In this document: piece after piece, positions 34,165 through 44,630 of the stretch
Position numbering within the stretch: position 1 is the stretch's first letter
Layout: every line of letters starts with the position of its first letter
From: Icerya purchasi
Lineage: Eukaryota > Arthropoda > Insecta > Hemiptera > Monophlebidae
NCBI GenBank assembly: GCA_039619475.1
Contig: CM077115.1
Location: 26,735,083 to 26,799,082, forward strand
DNA: 64,000 nt
Reading direction: 5' to 3'
Notes under the pieces: model-generated
What the model was told of the DNA's origin: nothing
Database searches by the model: none
The model's input: only the letters and a program-made list of their open reading frames with translations
Position numbers and translations under genes: made by a program

Positions 34165-34422
34165 TCTACTACTGCTGATATTAAAGTTTTCGACTGCTTT
34201 AATCGTGCAGATATTATTATTATTATTATTAGTGAGGTTGAGCAAGTCAAGTTGTGAAAGCCGTAGACCTTTGTTTGGAAGAATCGTGAACAGCGAGGGG
34301 GGGCTGGATGGCTTATGCTTTCCGGTAGGGTCAACCTCCATTAGGTTCAGCAACATGTTAGGTTTGGTGGTTTTTGAATCTTTGGAGGAGGCCGTTGGGC
34401 GGCCCCCGCTAGACGAGCTCAT
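32952..34422 (-). pseudogene. Family A ORF1 (gag-like, zinc knuckles)
   Basis: Starts MSSSSGGRPTASSKDSK at 34422 with a Ser/Pro-rich N-terminus (LMEVDPTGKHKP, PNKGLRLSQLDLLNLT). It is then disrupted by an (AAT)n expansion at about 34229-34100 giving Asn/Ile runs, and resumes at 33951 (LLPSAVTTNKFLDQRDFMM) and again at 33683-32952. The last 243-codon piece has one complete CCHC knuckle (CNKCHLFGHTSNVC, residues 43-56). A second knuckle has Tyr in place of His (CVHCSDKYSISEC), and a third has its second Cys replaced by Tyr (CRNYKGVH...CPEW). The protein would bind element RNA. The C-terminal tail is Ser/Lys-rich. Confidence 0.8.
34100..34240. repeat. (TTA)n microsatellite
   Basis: Two blocks of TTA trinucleotides, about 34104-34163 and 34212-34232. 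They lie inside the ORF1 of the decayed family A copy and break it. Confidence 0.9.
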
Positions 34423-34460
34423 CAGTCAAGGAAATCGAAATGTAATGTAAGTGAAATATA

Positions 34461-35011
34461 AAAGAAAGAAAAGATAAACGAAACCAAAAAGAAGAAGAAG
34501 AAAAAAAAAACAACTAATATATCAGTAAAGAAATAGAGTAAGAAAAGAAATGGAAAAAAAAAGGTACTCGTAGATTTTCAAAAAAATAAATAAAACGATA
34601 ATTAAATAAATAAATAAAATAATTAAAAATAAAATAAGAACAAAATAAAACTACAGCTGCTCACAACTAGTTAATAATAATTAATGCGATGAAGAAACGT
34701 TCTAATAATAAATCGGAATAATCTCACCAGTAAAATTAGATAACAACGTTCGTGAAGACAATAGGCGATGCAACATTATCTCACAACGCGGAAAAGACGA
34801 CTCTATCACTTAATCGACACGTGCAAATATATTTCTCATTTCCTAGTTGAAGATAGGGAACTTCCGAAAAGGTTTCTGAAAGATTTATTTATAGACACAA
34901 TTTAAATGTTTGTCGTTATGTTTGTAATTTTATTATTACTATTGAAAGCGCTGTTGATGGAAGAGTACGTATGTCATCGATAAAATCGGCTTTATAAAAA
35001 TAGCTCCCTGC
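34461..35011. other. No gene recognised; A-rich
   Basis: A-rich sequence between two oppositely oriented family A copies, with GAAGAAGAAG near 34490 and (AAAT)n near 34585-34640. It may hold the 5' untranslated region of the minus-strand copy, which I cannot delimit. Confidence 0.4.
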
Positions 35012-35040
35012 CATTTCATTTTTATTTTATATTAAGAACA

Positions 35041-35433
35041 TTGCCTGCATCTACTACTAAGAGGAGGCGTCAGAACTATTCTAGCAGTTCATCTTCCTCT
35101 CATGTCAGGATTCCATCTCGTAAACACCATTCTTCTTTGAAAGCACCCAATCCTCTCAATTCTTATTACTCCAAACTTACACTAAACGCTGGCACTAAAG
35201 TAGACCGTTCCGTTATTCCTTCCCATCCTTCCAATTCTCCCACATGTCCATCTTCCTCTAATGCCGCAAATGCCAAGTCGGCTCCAATTATTAATAACGT
35301 TTCTCCTAGTAACTCTTCCTCCATTTCCTCTAATAATGTCTTATCCACAACTTTGCTAACCGCTCTCAGTAAATTTGATATTCCAAATTTGGAGAATAAA
35401 ATATTATCCATCTGTCAAGTTTTGCAATCTTAG
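35041..35433 (+). pseudogene. Family A ORF1 C-terminal tail
   Basis: An open frame continuing from about 35014 and ending TAG at 35431-35433. It is Ser/Pro/Asn-rich (NYSSSSSSSHVRIPSRKHHS, SNSSSISSNNVLSTTLLTAL, FDIPNLENKILSI). The motif LPAS at its start aligns with RASLPASC in the copy at 57703. The zinc-knuckle part has been lost by 5' truncation. No start codon belongs to it; the visible frame simply opens at the truncation. Confidence 0.7.
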
Positions 35434-35435
35434 AT

Positions 35436-36089
35436 ATGGTGGATGTTACCTTTTTTTCTACTTCTAACTTCTTCTTTGTTCTCTCTTTCCTTTTTTCTTC
35501 TTCTCTAAATTTTCTCCTTCCTTTATGTACCATCTCGTTCCATTACCGTAAAACCAACGCCATGGTTTTTCTCCTCAGCTTTTACTTTGGCATAATGCTG
35601 CCGCTTTTACAATTTTACATGGTGCTCCTTCGGTGTTGCTTGCCTCCTTTAACTAGGTTGGTTGATAGCATACGGGGACCCAGACGCAATGAATTTTTTG
35701 AGCGATGGGAGCCACCTTTATGGAATTTTTCCATGTTTATACCTTATTTATTTTTTCTTTCTCATTGTCTCTTTTCCTATCTCTGTACCGTCCTTCTTAC
35801 AGCGCGACGGTGTTGCTTGCTGCCTTTAACTAGGTTAGTTGATAGCATACCTCAACCCTCGCGCAATGATTTATCTGAGCGGAGGGTGCTTTATTGTTTT
35901 GCATTTTTCCTTATCTTGCTCTTTTTTATCTTTTCCTCTTTTCTCGAAATTTTAACGATTTCGTTGGTTTATGGAAATGGAATATTGGTTATTTTCTCTT
36001 CTTCCTTTTCACCTTCCCTCCTTCTCTGGCCTATTGCATATTTTCTCCTTCCCTTGTTCTACTTCTTCCTCCAACTACCACCTATCTAA
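35436..36089 (+). CDS. Spacer ORF of family A, hydrophobic, 217 codons
   Basis: Fills the gap between ORF1 (stop at 35433) and ORF2 (start at 36099), with ATG three bases after the ORF1 stop. The product is strongly hydrophobic with several possible membrane segments (FFFVLSFLFSSSLNFLLPL, IPYLFFLSHCLFSYL, CFAFFLILLFFIFSSFL, LLLWPIAYFLLPLFYFFLQL). It contains a repeated unit RCCLPPLTRLVDSI...RNE / RCCLLPLTRLVDSI...RND, 59 codons apart. The strand is pyrimidine-rich, which by itself makes stops rare and residues Phe/Leu/Ser, so translation is unproven. A frame in the same place exists in the copy at 56268-57248 but its sequence is different. Confidence 0.3.
   Translation: MVDVTFFSTSNFFFVLSFLFSSSLNFLLPLCTISFHYRKTNAMVFLLSFYFGIMLPLLQFYMVLLRCCLPPLTRLVDSIRGPRRNEFFERWEPPLWNFSMFIPYLFFLSHCLFSYLCTVLLTARRCCLLPLTRLVDSIPQPSRNDLSERRVLYCFAFFLILLFFIFSSFLEILTISLVYGNGILVIFSSSFSPSLLLWPIAYFLLPLFYFFLQLPPI
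35620..35890 (+). repeat. In-frame 177-bp tandem duplication in LINE spacer
   Basis: GGTGTTGCTTGCCTCC then TTTAACTAGGTTGGTTGATAG at about 35632-35670 recurs at about 35809-35847, with matching GCAATGA...GAGCG downstream of each. The offset is 177 bases, a multiple of three, and the copies have diverged by roughly 15-20% by eye. Confidence 0.85.
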
Positions 36090-36098
36090 GTATTCATT

Positions 36099-39000
36099 AT
36101 GTCTTGTCGTCTTAAGGTTCTACAATGGAACTGTCGCAGCATTAAGGCCAACAGGAACTCCTTTGAACGGCTGTTGGATGAATATGGCGTTAACATCGCG
36201 CTTCTTTCTGAAACGTGGTTAACAAGCGCTTCTGACATCAGTTTTAATGGATTCTCTCTGATCTGTTCCAACCGCAGCGATGGCTACGGTGGTTCAGCTA
36301 TTTTAGTAAGAAATGATGTCCGGTTTTTAGTCCATGCTTCCCATCCCTTGTTTCCTCCTAATCCTCCTTATCCCAGCTTAGTGCACATCTCTATTCCTAA
36401 CTATTCTTCCAGGCCCTTTCATTTAATTTCCGCCTACATTCCTCCGACTTTCGATTTGCGTGATTTTCCGTTCCTATCTTTAATCAACTCCCTTTCTTCT
36501 TCCTTCCTCATAGGTGGTGATTGGAACGCCCACTCACCCTTGTGGGGTTGTTCCAACTACAATAGTAATGGCACGATCTTAGAGAATTTCATCCTTCAGA
36601 ATGATTTATTCCTTCTAAATGATGGTTCTCCTACGTGCATCAGAAGTCACTCCTCGCTTAGCTCTATTGATCTATCCCTAACCTCTCCTAATCTTGGTCT
36701 CAGTTGTTCATGGTATACTTTAGACGGTACCTTTGGAAGTGACCATGTTCCTATTACTATTTCAGTGAATGAAGTCTCCTCCTCTCCTTCCTCTACTCCT
36801 CTTAATTCTCCAAATTGGGTTCTCTCTAAAGTTGATTGGTCTCTATTCCGTTCCTCCGTTGATTCCTCACTATCTTCTATCCCTGCTTCTTTGAATTGTT
36901 TTTCCCAATATAAATTCTTCATTGATTCTATCTCTTCTGCCTTAACTTGTTCTTCTCCTCCTGTCCGTCGTTCATCTCATAAGAAAGTGAAATCGTCCTC
37001 CGCTTTGTGGTGGAATCAGGATTGTAAGGCTGCTTTCGATCTCAGTTTAACCACTTTCAGATCTTATCGCTCCAGCCCTACACTCAGCAACTATCTTTCT
37101 CATAAAAGAGCCAATGCTAGAGCCAGATTCATCCTCAAATCAGCAAAAAAAAACGCGTGGAAAAGCTTCTGTTCCTCCTTCTCACGTTCTACTCCTATTT
37201 CTCAGGTTTGGAAAATGACTAAGGCTTTCAAATTCCCTCTTTCCCGTCATCCTCTTTCCTGTAATCTCTCGAATGATGAGTTAATCTCTTTCATTGACTC
37301 CATCGCCCCTTGTTACGTTCCTAACCTCAATGAATCTCGTCGCATTTCGTCTTCTTCCAACTCCTCCCATTTTCTGGTCACTCCGTTTACCCTTACGGAA
37401 TTAGAAACGTCCTTACGCAATTCTTCAGATTCTGCTCCCGGAGTAGACGGTATTTCCTTTTCTGTTCTCAAAAATCTTTCGGACTCTTCTCTTCGGTTTC
37501 TCTTAAACTTGTTTAACTCTTTTCTCCACTCTGGTTGCACTCCTTTATCTTGGAATACCTTCATCATTATCCCTATTCCTAAACCGAACTCTTCCTCACT
37601 TCGTCCAATTTCTCTTGCTTCTTGTGTCAGGAAGCTTTTCGAAAACGTAATCAACAGACGCCTTGTTTGGTGGCTAGAACACCAGAACATATTGCCTAAC
37701 AATATGTTTGGTTTTCGCCCTGGTCGCGGCCCTCCTGATTGTATTAGCGCTTTCCTAGCAGATGTTTACAAGTCATTCATCGACAAAAAATTTCTTATTG
37801 CTTCCTTTCTTGATATTTCGGCAGCCTTCGACAATGTCCATCTTCCAACTCTTTTTAATTTGATGCTTTCCTTAAACATTCCGGCTCATTTTTCTACCCT
37901 GATTATTAATCTTTTCCTCCGCCGAACGGTCACTCCTTCTGTTCATATTCAGGATGCTACTAGACTAGTCTATCGTGGACTACCGCAGGGTTCCTACCTT
38001 AGCCCCACTTTATTTAATATTTATTTTATCAAAATTGCGTCCCTATCTTTGAATTCCTGTTCTCTTTTCTTTGCTGATGATATCCTCATTTATTCCTCTC
38101 ATCGCAACATCTCGCAGGCCAACTCCCATCTTCAAATCTCCTTAATTGCATTGGAAAATGCCTTATCCAACATCCATCTTTTCATCTCTTCTTCTAAGTC
38201 TTCTACTGTCGTCTTTACACTGCGCCCGTTCATTCCTTCCTCAGTCGTCCTCGTCCTAACTAATGGCCCAATTCCTCTTACTTCCTCCTTCCGTTATTTA
38301 TGTGTTTTTCTGGATAGCCGACTTTCCTTCCATGTCCATATCAACCGTTTATTCGTATCTTCCTTCAAAAGGCTCAACCTCATTAAATCCCTTTCGCACA
38401 CTGTCTGGGGAGGTGATCCTGTGATCCTACTCATGTTTTACAAATCTTTTATCCGCTCTGCTCTTGATTACTGTTCCTATATTTATGCTAATTCTTCTAG
38501 ATCCCTTCTGTCTAAGCTCGACCGGGTCCAAAATACATGTCTCCGCCTCTGCCTTGGAGCCCGGAAGTCTACTCCTATCCCAGCTCTGCACGCAGAGTGT
38601 CACATTCCTCCCCTTTTCCTTAGACGCTCCCTCTTGGGTTATCGTTTCCTCATCAAACGGTTGCCTATTTCCTCTTGCTCTCTCATTCCTTCTTATTCCT
38701 ACATATTGCGTTCCTGGCGCTTTTCTGCTAACAAGACTCCTATTCTATCTCTTATCGCTGGCCGTCTTATACAGTTTTCTCCGTATATCTACTCTTACGA
38801 TAAACTCCCTTATTTCTCCTTCAATTTTTCCTCTCTGCTTCATCCTATTAACTGCTTTTATTCACCTGTCCCTCCCAAACCTCTTCTTCATCACGTTGTT
38901 AGATCAGAATTCCAACAGAATCTTCGCTCTTTTTTCCCCAACCATTTTTTGATCTTCACTGATGGCTCCAAGGGACCCAATGGTGTTGGTGCAGCCTTCT

Positions 39001-39830
39001 TCTGTCCTTCTCTCAATTACTTCGAGTCCTTTAAACTTCCCTCCTTTTGTTCAATCTTTTATGCTGAGTCTTCGGCTATTCTGCGTGCCCTCCTTTTTAT
39101 CAAAACTTCTCCGGCTTCTAGCAATCTCCTTATCCTGTCGGATGCTCAAAGCGTGCTGCAGACTGTCACATCTCCTCTCCCTTCTCACTCAACCGACTGC
39201 ATATTTCTCCTTATTCGTTTCTTAATTCACGATCTTTTCCATTCCCACTTAATCCAAACGGATTTGATTCCTGGCTATGCCGGAATCGAGGGACATGAGT
39301 TAGTCTGATTCGCTCAATTATCTTCCTCTTCTGGTAGGTTTCTTCCTGCCTTCTCAGTTTCTAATATTACCCTTCTGTCTGCAGCTGCTCATTCCATATT
39401 ATGGTTTAACTCCCTACGTGTCTCCTCATTCTCCAACCCGAACTCCCTTTTCTTGTCTATTCAACCTTCCCTTCCACGTTTTCCATGGTTTATTAACTTT
39501 CCTTCTATGCGCCGTTCTAATCTCTCTGCGATTTGCCGCTTGCGTTTTGGGCATAGTTTGCTCCCTTCCTCATTGTTCCGTTATTCTCTCGTGCCTTCTC
39601 CTTATTGTCCATTGCACCCTCCCGGCGATCAATGTATTTCTGATCCCGATCATATAATGTTCAGTTGTTCGTCGCTTTCAACTGAACAGGCTTCTTTTTA
39701 TTCCTTCCTCTTACAAAACGGTATTCCCGTTCCATACTGTGCTTCATTCATTCTCTCCCTTCCTTCTCCTTCGGTTATTCTAGCTCTCGATTCTTTTCTG
39801 TCAGCTATTTCTGATCGTGTAAGGATCTGA
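36099..39830 (+). pseudogene. Family A ORF2 polyprotein, one nonsense codon
   Basis: EN - linker - RT - RNase H - finger, 1243 codons if the single stop TGA at 39306-39308 is ignored; the same frame stays open to TGA at 39828. Endonuclease: N11, E38 (SETWL), GGDWNAH 139-144, SDH 214-216. RT: LRPISL 501, FLDISAAFD 570-578, GLPQGS 627-632, FADD 658-661. RNase H: D954 (FTDGS), E990, D1014 (LSDAQ), then IPGYAGIEGHE, where the usual His of P-S-H is Tyr. The stop falls where the last Asp (N-E-x-A-D) should be. After the stop the C-terminal finger reads CPLHPPGDQC...DHIMFSC. It would nick DNA and copy its own RNA, but the loss in RNase H and the stop suggest this copy is dead. Confidence 0.9.
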
Positions 39831-39923
39831 GTCTCTCTTTTCTCTCTATTCCACTGTTCTTGGGCCAATGTCCATGTCGACGAATCCATTAAAAAAAAAA
39901 AAAAAAAAAAAAAAAAACATTTC

Positions 39924-40647
39924 CACACTGTAAGCTCAGATATAGCCATAATTTTTTTGCGATTAAAATTTTTTTTCAGAACAAAAAAGAAAACTAAATT
40001 TAGATGGAAAAACCAACTCATGTACTAATTGTCGTTAGTTGATGAAGGAACAAACGGTTATAACTCGAATGATGAGTAATTAAGGAAATTGTAAAGAAGA
40101 AATTTACCAATGCAATTACAAAAACATAGATTATAAAATTTTTAGATCCGCAGGAAGAAGTACACAAGAAGGTATACTTGAGCCACAAAACATGGAATAT
40201 AGTATACAAAAATTAATACCGTCAACGCAAAAGCTAATGCAACTGTAATTATTAGAAAGAAGCAAAAAAATAAAAGTTACTCTAATTTACGTATCGCTGT
40301 CGTAACAAATAACGCATGAAGAAATTAACGAGATAATTAACCAGATGCTGCTACCACTTTTTAATCTGCCGAGGTGCAAATACTTAAAGCCGTAATTGGG
40401 GCTGGCTGCAAAAATTGAAATAAAAATCGTAAGATATTACAAGAATATCATTGATAATCACAATCCTGTACTCCGTAACCCAACCGCTTGTAACTATTAT
40501 AGTTTTACCTACAGAACTTGGTCAAGCATAAGCTTAACTATAAGTATGCCTTAGTTGGAGAGATATTAAATTGTACAGAACACTCTGATCTAGACAGAAG
40601 TGATCATAGCTAATAACATACACCTCGGATCGCCTGCATGTACGCAC
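39924..40647. other. No gene recognised
   Basis: AT-rich flank of the family A insertion. No coding signature. Confidence 0.4.
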
Positions 40648-41583
40648 TAGTGTTCGACCGAAGGTTCGGTTTCGATTTCGGCCACTTTCGGTCCAAAAAA
40701 TATGAGTTTCGGCCAAGTTTTGGTTTCAGCGAAATATTATCCGAACCTACGGCTTTAATCGAAACTTTGATCATAATGCTTTATTTTACTCCATTGTGGA
40801 CTTTTTAAAAATGAAACACCATTTCATATTTGAATTCACTAGACACAATGATCACCTTAATGAGGACAAATATGTATTTAAACAAAATAGTTTCTCCTCA
40901 GGAATATATATATATATAGACAAGCGATGTAACCCGCTTAATTTAGCATTGCTTTTAATTTCCAAAAATTCCTTTCAACAAAAAAATGAAACACGTTGTT
41001 TCCGGTAAAACAGTGAAAGAAGAAGCATTATGACCTTCTTAGAATCTCTTTGATGTTTACGTTATTACATAAAAGCTCATCCAATTTTACAACAATAACA
41101 GACAATAAATAGAATATAATATTTAGACTCCTTGATTATGATTATTAATTGGGTAAATTTTTTTTTTCTTTTTTTTTACAGAAAGAATTATTAAGTATAT
41201 AATAAGCGTATTTGAATTTTATTTTTAAAAAACCTTAAAATTTAAACCGGAGTTAAAACAATTATAAAACAAAAGTTTCGATTTCGGTTTCGGTTTCGGC
41301 TGAAAATTTTGTTTTAAATGAAATTTTAAAATAGCTGACTGGGATAAATATCATTCTAATATGATCATCTAGCAGTTACTAAAGGAAGATGATGATATCT
41401 ATTCTATCCGATAGTTTAATAAAATCGGCCACAGAAATAAATTCTTTAAAAATATACATATTTTGTTGGAGTTATTAGGCGCGAATATTAAACTTTTCTG
41501 GATAAAATTTGTTTTTCGGCTTCGCGGTAAAAACTGTCCACCTTAACAGTCCGAAAAACACCGAATTCTGATATTGCACACTA
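40648..41583. mobile_element. Probable non-autonomous hAT-type element, decayed
   Basis: The left end TAGTGTTCGACCGAAGG leads into TTCGGTTTCGATTTCGGCC. Internal GTTTCGATTTCGGTTTCGG occurs at about 41274-41300. The right end, read inverted, is TAGTGTGCAATATCAGAATTCGG. Imperfect TAGTG ends with subterminal TTTCGG repeats are typical of hAT-like elements. I find no transposase frame and no convincing 8-bp target duplication, so both family and ends are tentative. Confidence 0.4.
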
Positions 41584-41699
41584 CATATAGTTTTTTTGTT
41601 TTTTTTTTTTTTCGATTTGTAGTTTTTCTCAATGACACGCTGTATATGTGTAACAATACTACAAAATCTATTCTGACCTGCAAAGCAAAGATTTTAATA

Positions 41700-42430
41700 A
41701 ATGTTCATATTTATATGAATGGTAGCAGCTCTAAGATGAATAATTTATTTATGTGATCTTTCCACTTGAGTTCATCGTACCAGTATAAAACAAGATATTT
41801 TGTACACGGCAAATTTAGATGCCAGAGTACGATGGAGATATTCAGTGTTTTCATACATCTCATTACGTAACAGAAGTGAACCACCGTTGTCTCGGTTGAA
41901 GAAAAGCCAAGTTCATTATCCGTAGCCTCCTGAGACATGTTCGAAACAGTATTTTGCAATACTTTTTCGTCAACGCTCTAACATTTTAGCAAGGTAGAAA
42001 AAAGAATAGCTAGACCGTCGGGAAATAAGCTGTGAAATGTTTGATATTACCGATGTAACATTATGTAACGTAAAATAAATAGCGTAGAACTTAAAATCGA
42101 TCCTTGCGGTACTACAGTTTCAAGTAGATATTAAAAAGTGTACTTTCGATCGTACGCTAAATGAATTGTCGGTTCGAAATTTCTATGTAAAAATAAAACA
42201 TATATTTTCACTTTTATTTTCCTGGTGAGATCTTTCGCCAACACATGGTGTCAATGCTTTTTTGAAATCAGTAAAAGGACCGCCTAAACAACGAGCTGAT
42301 TTTCTGATTTATGCAGTACAAACGTTTCTACTAGCCCACAGCACGATTGCATCCAACTCTAACCCCGAACCATTATCAGAAATTCTATCAAGTGCGATAG
42401 CTTCATAGTGTTAAAACATTAATAACGTTT
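41700..42430 (-). pseudogene. I/Jockey-like LINE RT remnant (family B relative)
   Basis: On the minus strand, in shifting frames: TDFKKALTPCVGERS (about 42285-42240, where FDFEKAFD is expected), TVVPQGSILSSTLFIL (about 42110-42065, the PQG motif), LFPDGLAILFS (where Y/FADD is expected; the Asp pair is damaged), then MSQEATDNELGFSSTETTVV (about 41940-41880) and LVLYWYDELKWKDHINKL (thumb L-G-L-x-x-D-x-x-L-x-W-x-x-H). A clear RT order with many lesions. Confidence 0.75.
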
Positions 42431-42839
42431 TTTTTTGAAAAAATAAACATTTTTAATAACATTTTAAACCCACAGAAATGCATAGGAGTGTTTTATTGTA
42501 TTGTTATACGTAGCACTCGTTAAAAAATAAAAAAAGCTACGAAATGGAATGAGCGTACAGAAGGAAGAAGATGTTACAAAATAATAAACAAATATGATTA
42601 AAAATAAGATTAGAAAGGAAAGAAGACGGTATATAAAAAGTAATAATCAATAAAATATGTTATTATAAGTTGTAACTTTTATATTACGCACTACATATGG
42701 GTTTAATTGAAAGTTAGTAAGATGTTAGTATCGTAAGATAATTCGTCAAAAACTTGAAAAAATAACATAAAGCCTAAGTTTACCCTCAGAATGGACTATT
42801 CAAAACTACCTTCACCCTGGTATTCTTTTCAGGTAGAAG
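42431..42839. other. No gene recognised
   Basis: AT-rich spacer between two LINE remnants. Confidence 0.4.
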
Positions 42840-43790
42840 CTATTACAACCCTCACCGATAACAATTACCCGCCAGCACAGTGAGGGCACAGGGCGCTAGG
42901 TGTTATTAATAAATACACCACATTTTCGAAAGCATACACCGATGAATTCAAAGCTGACAAGTCTAAGGTTTCCCCAGCTGCATGCGCTTTCAAAATAGAC
43001 GGAATCACATACGGTTGAACAACGTAGTATCGATTGCGGAAGACGAGATGTATACTGTTTTGTCTTCAAGCATATTTATTGCAGTCCATACGTGCTTTGC
43101 AGTCGGATCACCCGGAATCACCAGCTGAGCCGAAGAAGATGCCGAGTTCTTTTTTTATGGGTCTCTAGTCATGCCGGAATTCCGGGAAATAAGCGGATGG
43201 ACCTGGTCGCTCGGTCATCCATGAAGTGATTTGTTTACGGTCCATTATCCCTGAGGAGTTTCCTCTCGGATGCAGTCTTCGCACAGTGAAATCATGACTA
43301 GATGTCTGAATCGACCTTTCTCAGAGAATTGAAACCTACGATATAGCCATGGTGGTCTTCCCAGTCGAAACGGAACGCAGACTGTTTTCGGCAATCAATC
43401 GCCTGACAACGGGACATACGTCTTTTTCGCACAACTTCATCTTCAAACGAGCTCAAAACTACCTGCCCACTTTGTTCTATCGATGAATACCCATCAGTTT
43501 CGCACATCTCGCTGAAATGCACACGTCTTAATGGGTTGCGGCGCGGCCATATTACATCACTTGCTGACATCTTCTCAAATACCCCTAACGCTTTAAACAA
43601 CCTTATGACTTTCGTTCAGTCTAACGAGCTGAGGAGTCCGATTTAAAACGTGGGTCCACTCACTGCGATAACCTAGGTAGTTACATGCAGTGTGTGGATT
43701 AGTACCCCTCCTTAAATAATAATATATAAAAAAATAATAATTATAAAGATGCATATAATTTCAGAAAAAAAAAAAAAAAGAAAAAAATAG
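42840..43790 (+). pseudogene. LINE family B 3' copy (RNase H, finger, poly-A)
   Basis: 5'-truncated. RNase H begins YTDEFKADKSKVSPAACAF at about 42942, matching YTDVAKASP...SPTACAY at 24665. The Asp of the D-S motif is lost. After frame changes WVSSHAGIPGNKRMDLVARS (about 43160-43220) gives the His and last Asp. The C-terminus CPLCSIDEYPSVSHISLKC is a complete Cys/His finger. An untranslated end with CCTAGGTAGTTACATGC (43669) and a terminal A-run to 43790 follow. Several stops and shifts. Confidence 0.8.
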
Positions 43791-43867
43791 TTTAGAAAAT
43801 CATTATTATTTCCGTTGAGTTTGAGTCCAATCTAAAGATAAAATAAAACATATTTTCCAACATTTTT

Positions 43868-44220
43868 CCTTTTCTTGTAATTCATTGACGTAGATATTAA
43901 CTTAAGAAAAAGGAATGAAAGTTAGATCACATTTTTCTATGATCAGGGACACAGCAGATCGGAAGAATCCAAGGACCCCGGTGCGGGAGTAAATGGCAAA
44001 AGACGCACTGTGTAGAATAGGAAGACCAGTTAATAATAGAGGAGAGTAGAAAGAAAAAGTGGTAAGCAGCGTTGGACGAGCATTCAAATGAGATATAATC
44101 AGCGCGTCATGTATAAAATAAGAGTGGAGAGGACAGAATAGCGAAGAATAAGTGACAAGCGGAAAAAGGAACACTGCGTCTACAGCACAGACGACAGACT
44201 GTGGAAGGAGTTGAACACAG
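43868..44220 (-). pseudogene. LINE family A 3' fragment
   Basis: The minus strand encodes FPLVTYSSLFCPLHSYFIHD (finger start CPLH) and LLTGLPILHSASFAIYS, matching LLQNGIPVPYCASFILS of the copy at 39713-39760. The end TATCTACGTCAATGAATTAC parallels TGTCCATGTCGACGAATCC. The finger's second half is decayed. It is tail-to-tail with the family B copy to its left. Confidence 0.7.
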
Positions 44221-44630
44221 CGAAAAAAGAAAGTTATAAGAAATTATTTATTTGTTTTTTATGATAATTTTTTCCCTTTCCTAAAATCAATTTCCTGCTT
44301 GTGGGCTGAAACTTGGACTGCTTCGAAAGCACTAAATGCACTTTTTAAGTTAAGGTGGTAATGAATGTTATGGCACTCTATAATTCGATCTCAGAGTCTA
44401 ACTAGACTTCGACATATACTGTTTTGAGCTAAGTTCTTTTTTTTTTTTTTTTTTGCCAGCCATTTAGCCACTATCAAGTCGGTTTAGGAATGGTGCAGCT
44501 TAGTGAAAATACGTAATGTTCAAAATGAAACATTAAGTGATGCACAATGACCATAAATGTATATAAATTAACCTACGAATACCTGTCCAAAATCATTAAA
44601 AAAAATAAACTGTCCAGATCGAGTCCAAGA
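44221..44630. other. No gene; poly-T tract
   Basis: Contains an 18-T run at about 44437-44454 followed by GCCAGCC, which looks like the A-tail of an unidentified minus-strand retro-insertion. No coding sequence. Confidence 0.4.

Larger units (their letters stand above)
29300..34460 (-). mobile_element. LINE family A copy with ORF1 start, decayed
   Basis: This is the only family A copy here that keeps the beginning of ORF1 (Met at 34422). It runs ORF1, spacer, ORF2 EN, linker and RT on the minus strand. It stops at about 29310 inside the RT thumb, so RNase H, finger and poly(A) are missing. A 0.56-kb fold-back (29965-30524) interrupts RT. Many frameshifts show it is much older than the copy at 35012-39917, which lies in the opposite orientation just to its right. 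Confidence 0.8.
35012..39917 (+). mobile_element. LINE family A, near-intact copy
   Basis: The best preserved family A copy: the tail of ORF1, spacer, whole ORF2 with one stop, a short 3' untranslated region (39831-39892) ending CCATGTCGACGAATCCATT, and a 25-nt poly(A) to 39917. It is 5' truncated inside ORF1. CATTTC occurs both at 35012-35017 and immediately after the poly(A) at 39918-39923, a possible short target-site duplication. The long, uninterrupted poly(A) and nearly clean ORF2 indicate recent insertion relative to the other copies. Confidence 0.9.

Noticed and set aside
34100..34240. Possible CRISPR-like or satellite array
   Set aside because: It is a simple trinucleotide microsatellite with no spacer structure.
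34031..34450. 139-codon plus-strand ORF
   Set aside because: It is the antisense shadow of the family A ORF1 start (minus strand from 34422) plus the (TTA)n array.
35436..36089. Reading the spacer ORFs as envelope-like proteins
   Set aside because: Hydrophobic segments alone are expected from pyrimidine-rich sequence; no signal peptide with cleavage motif, no conserved Cys pattern and no similarity between the two spacers supports an envelope call.
35166..37702. Antisense ORFs within family A copies (for example 35411-35166, 36922-36647 and 37702-37313 minus)
   Set aside because: The element's sense strand is pyrimidine-rich, so its antisense is purine-rich and stop-poor in some frames; these are shadows of ORF1 and ORF2.
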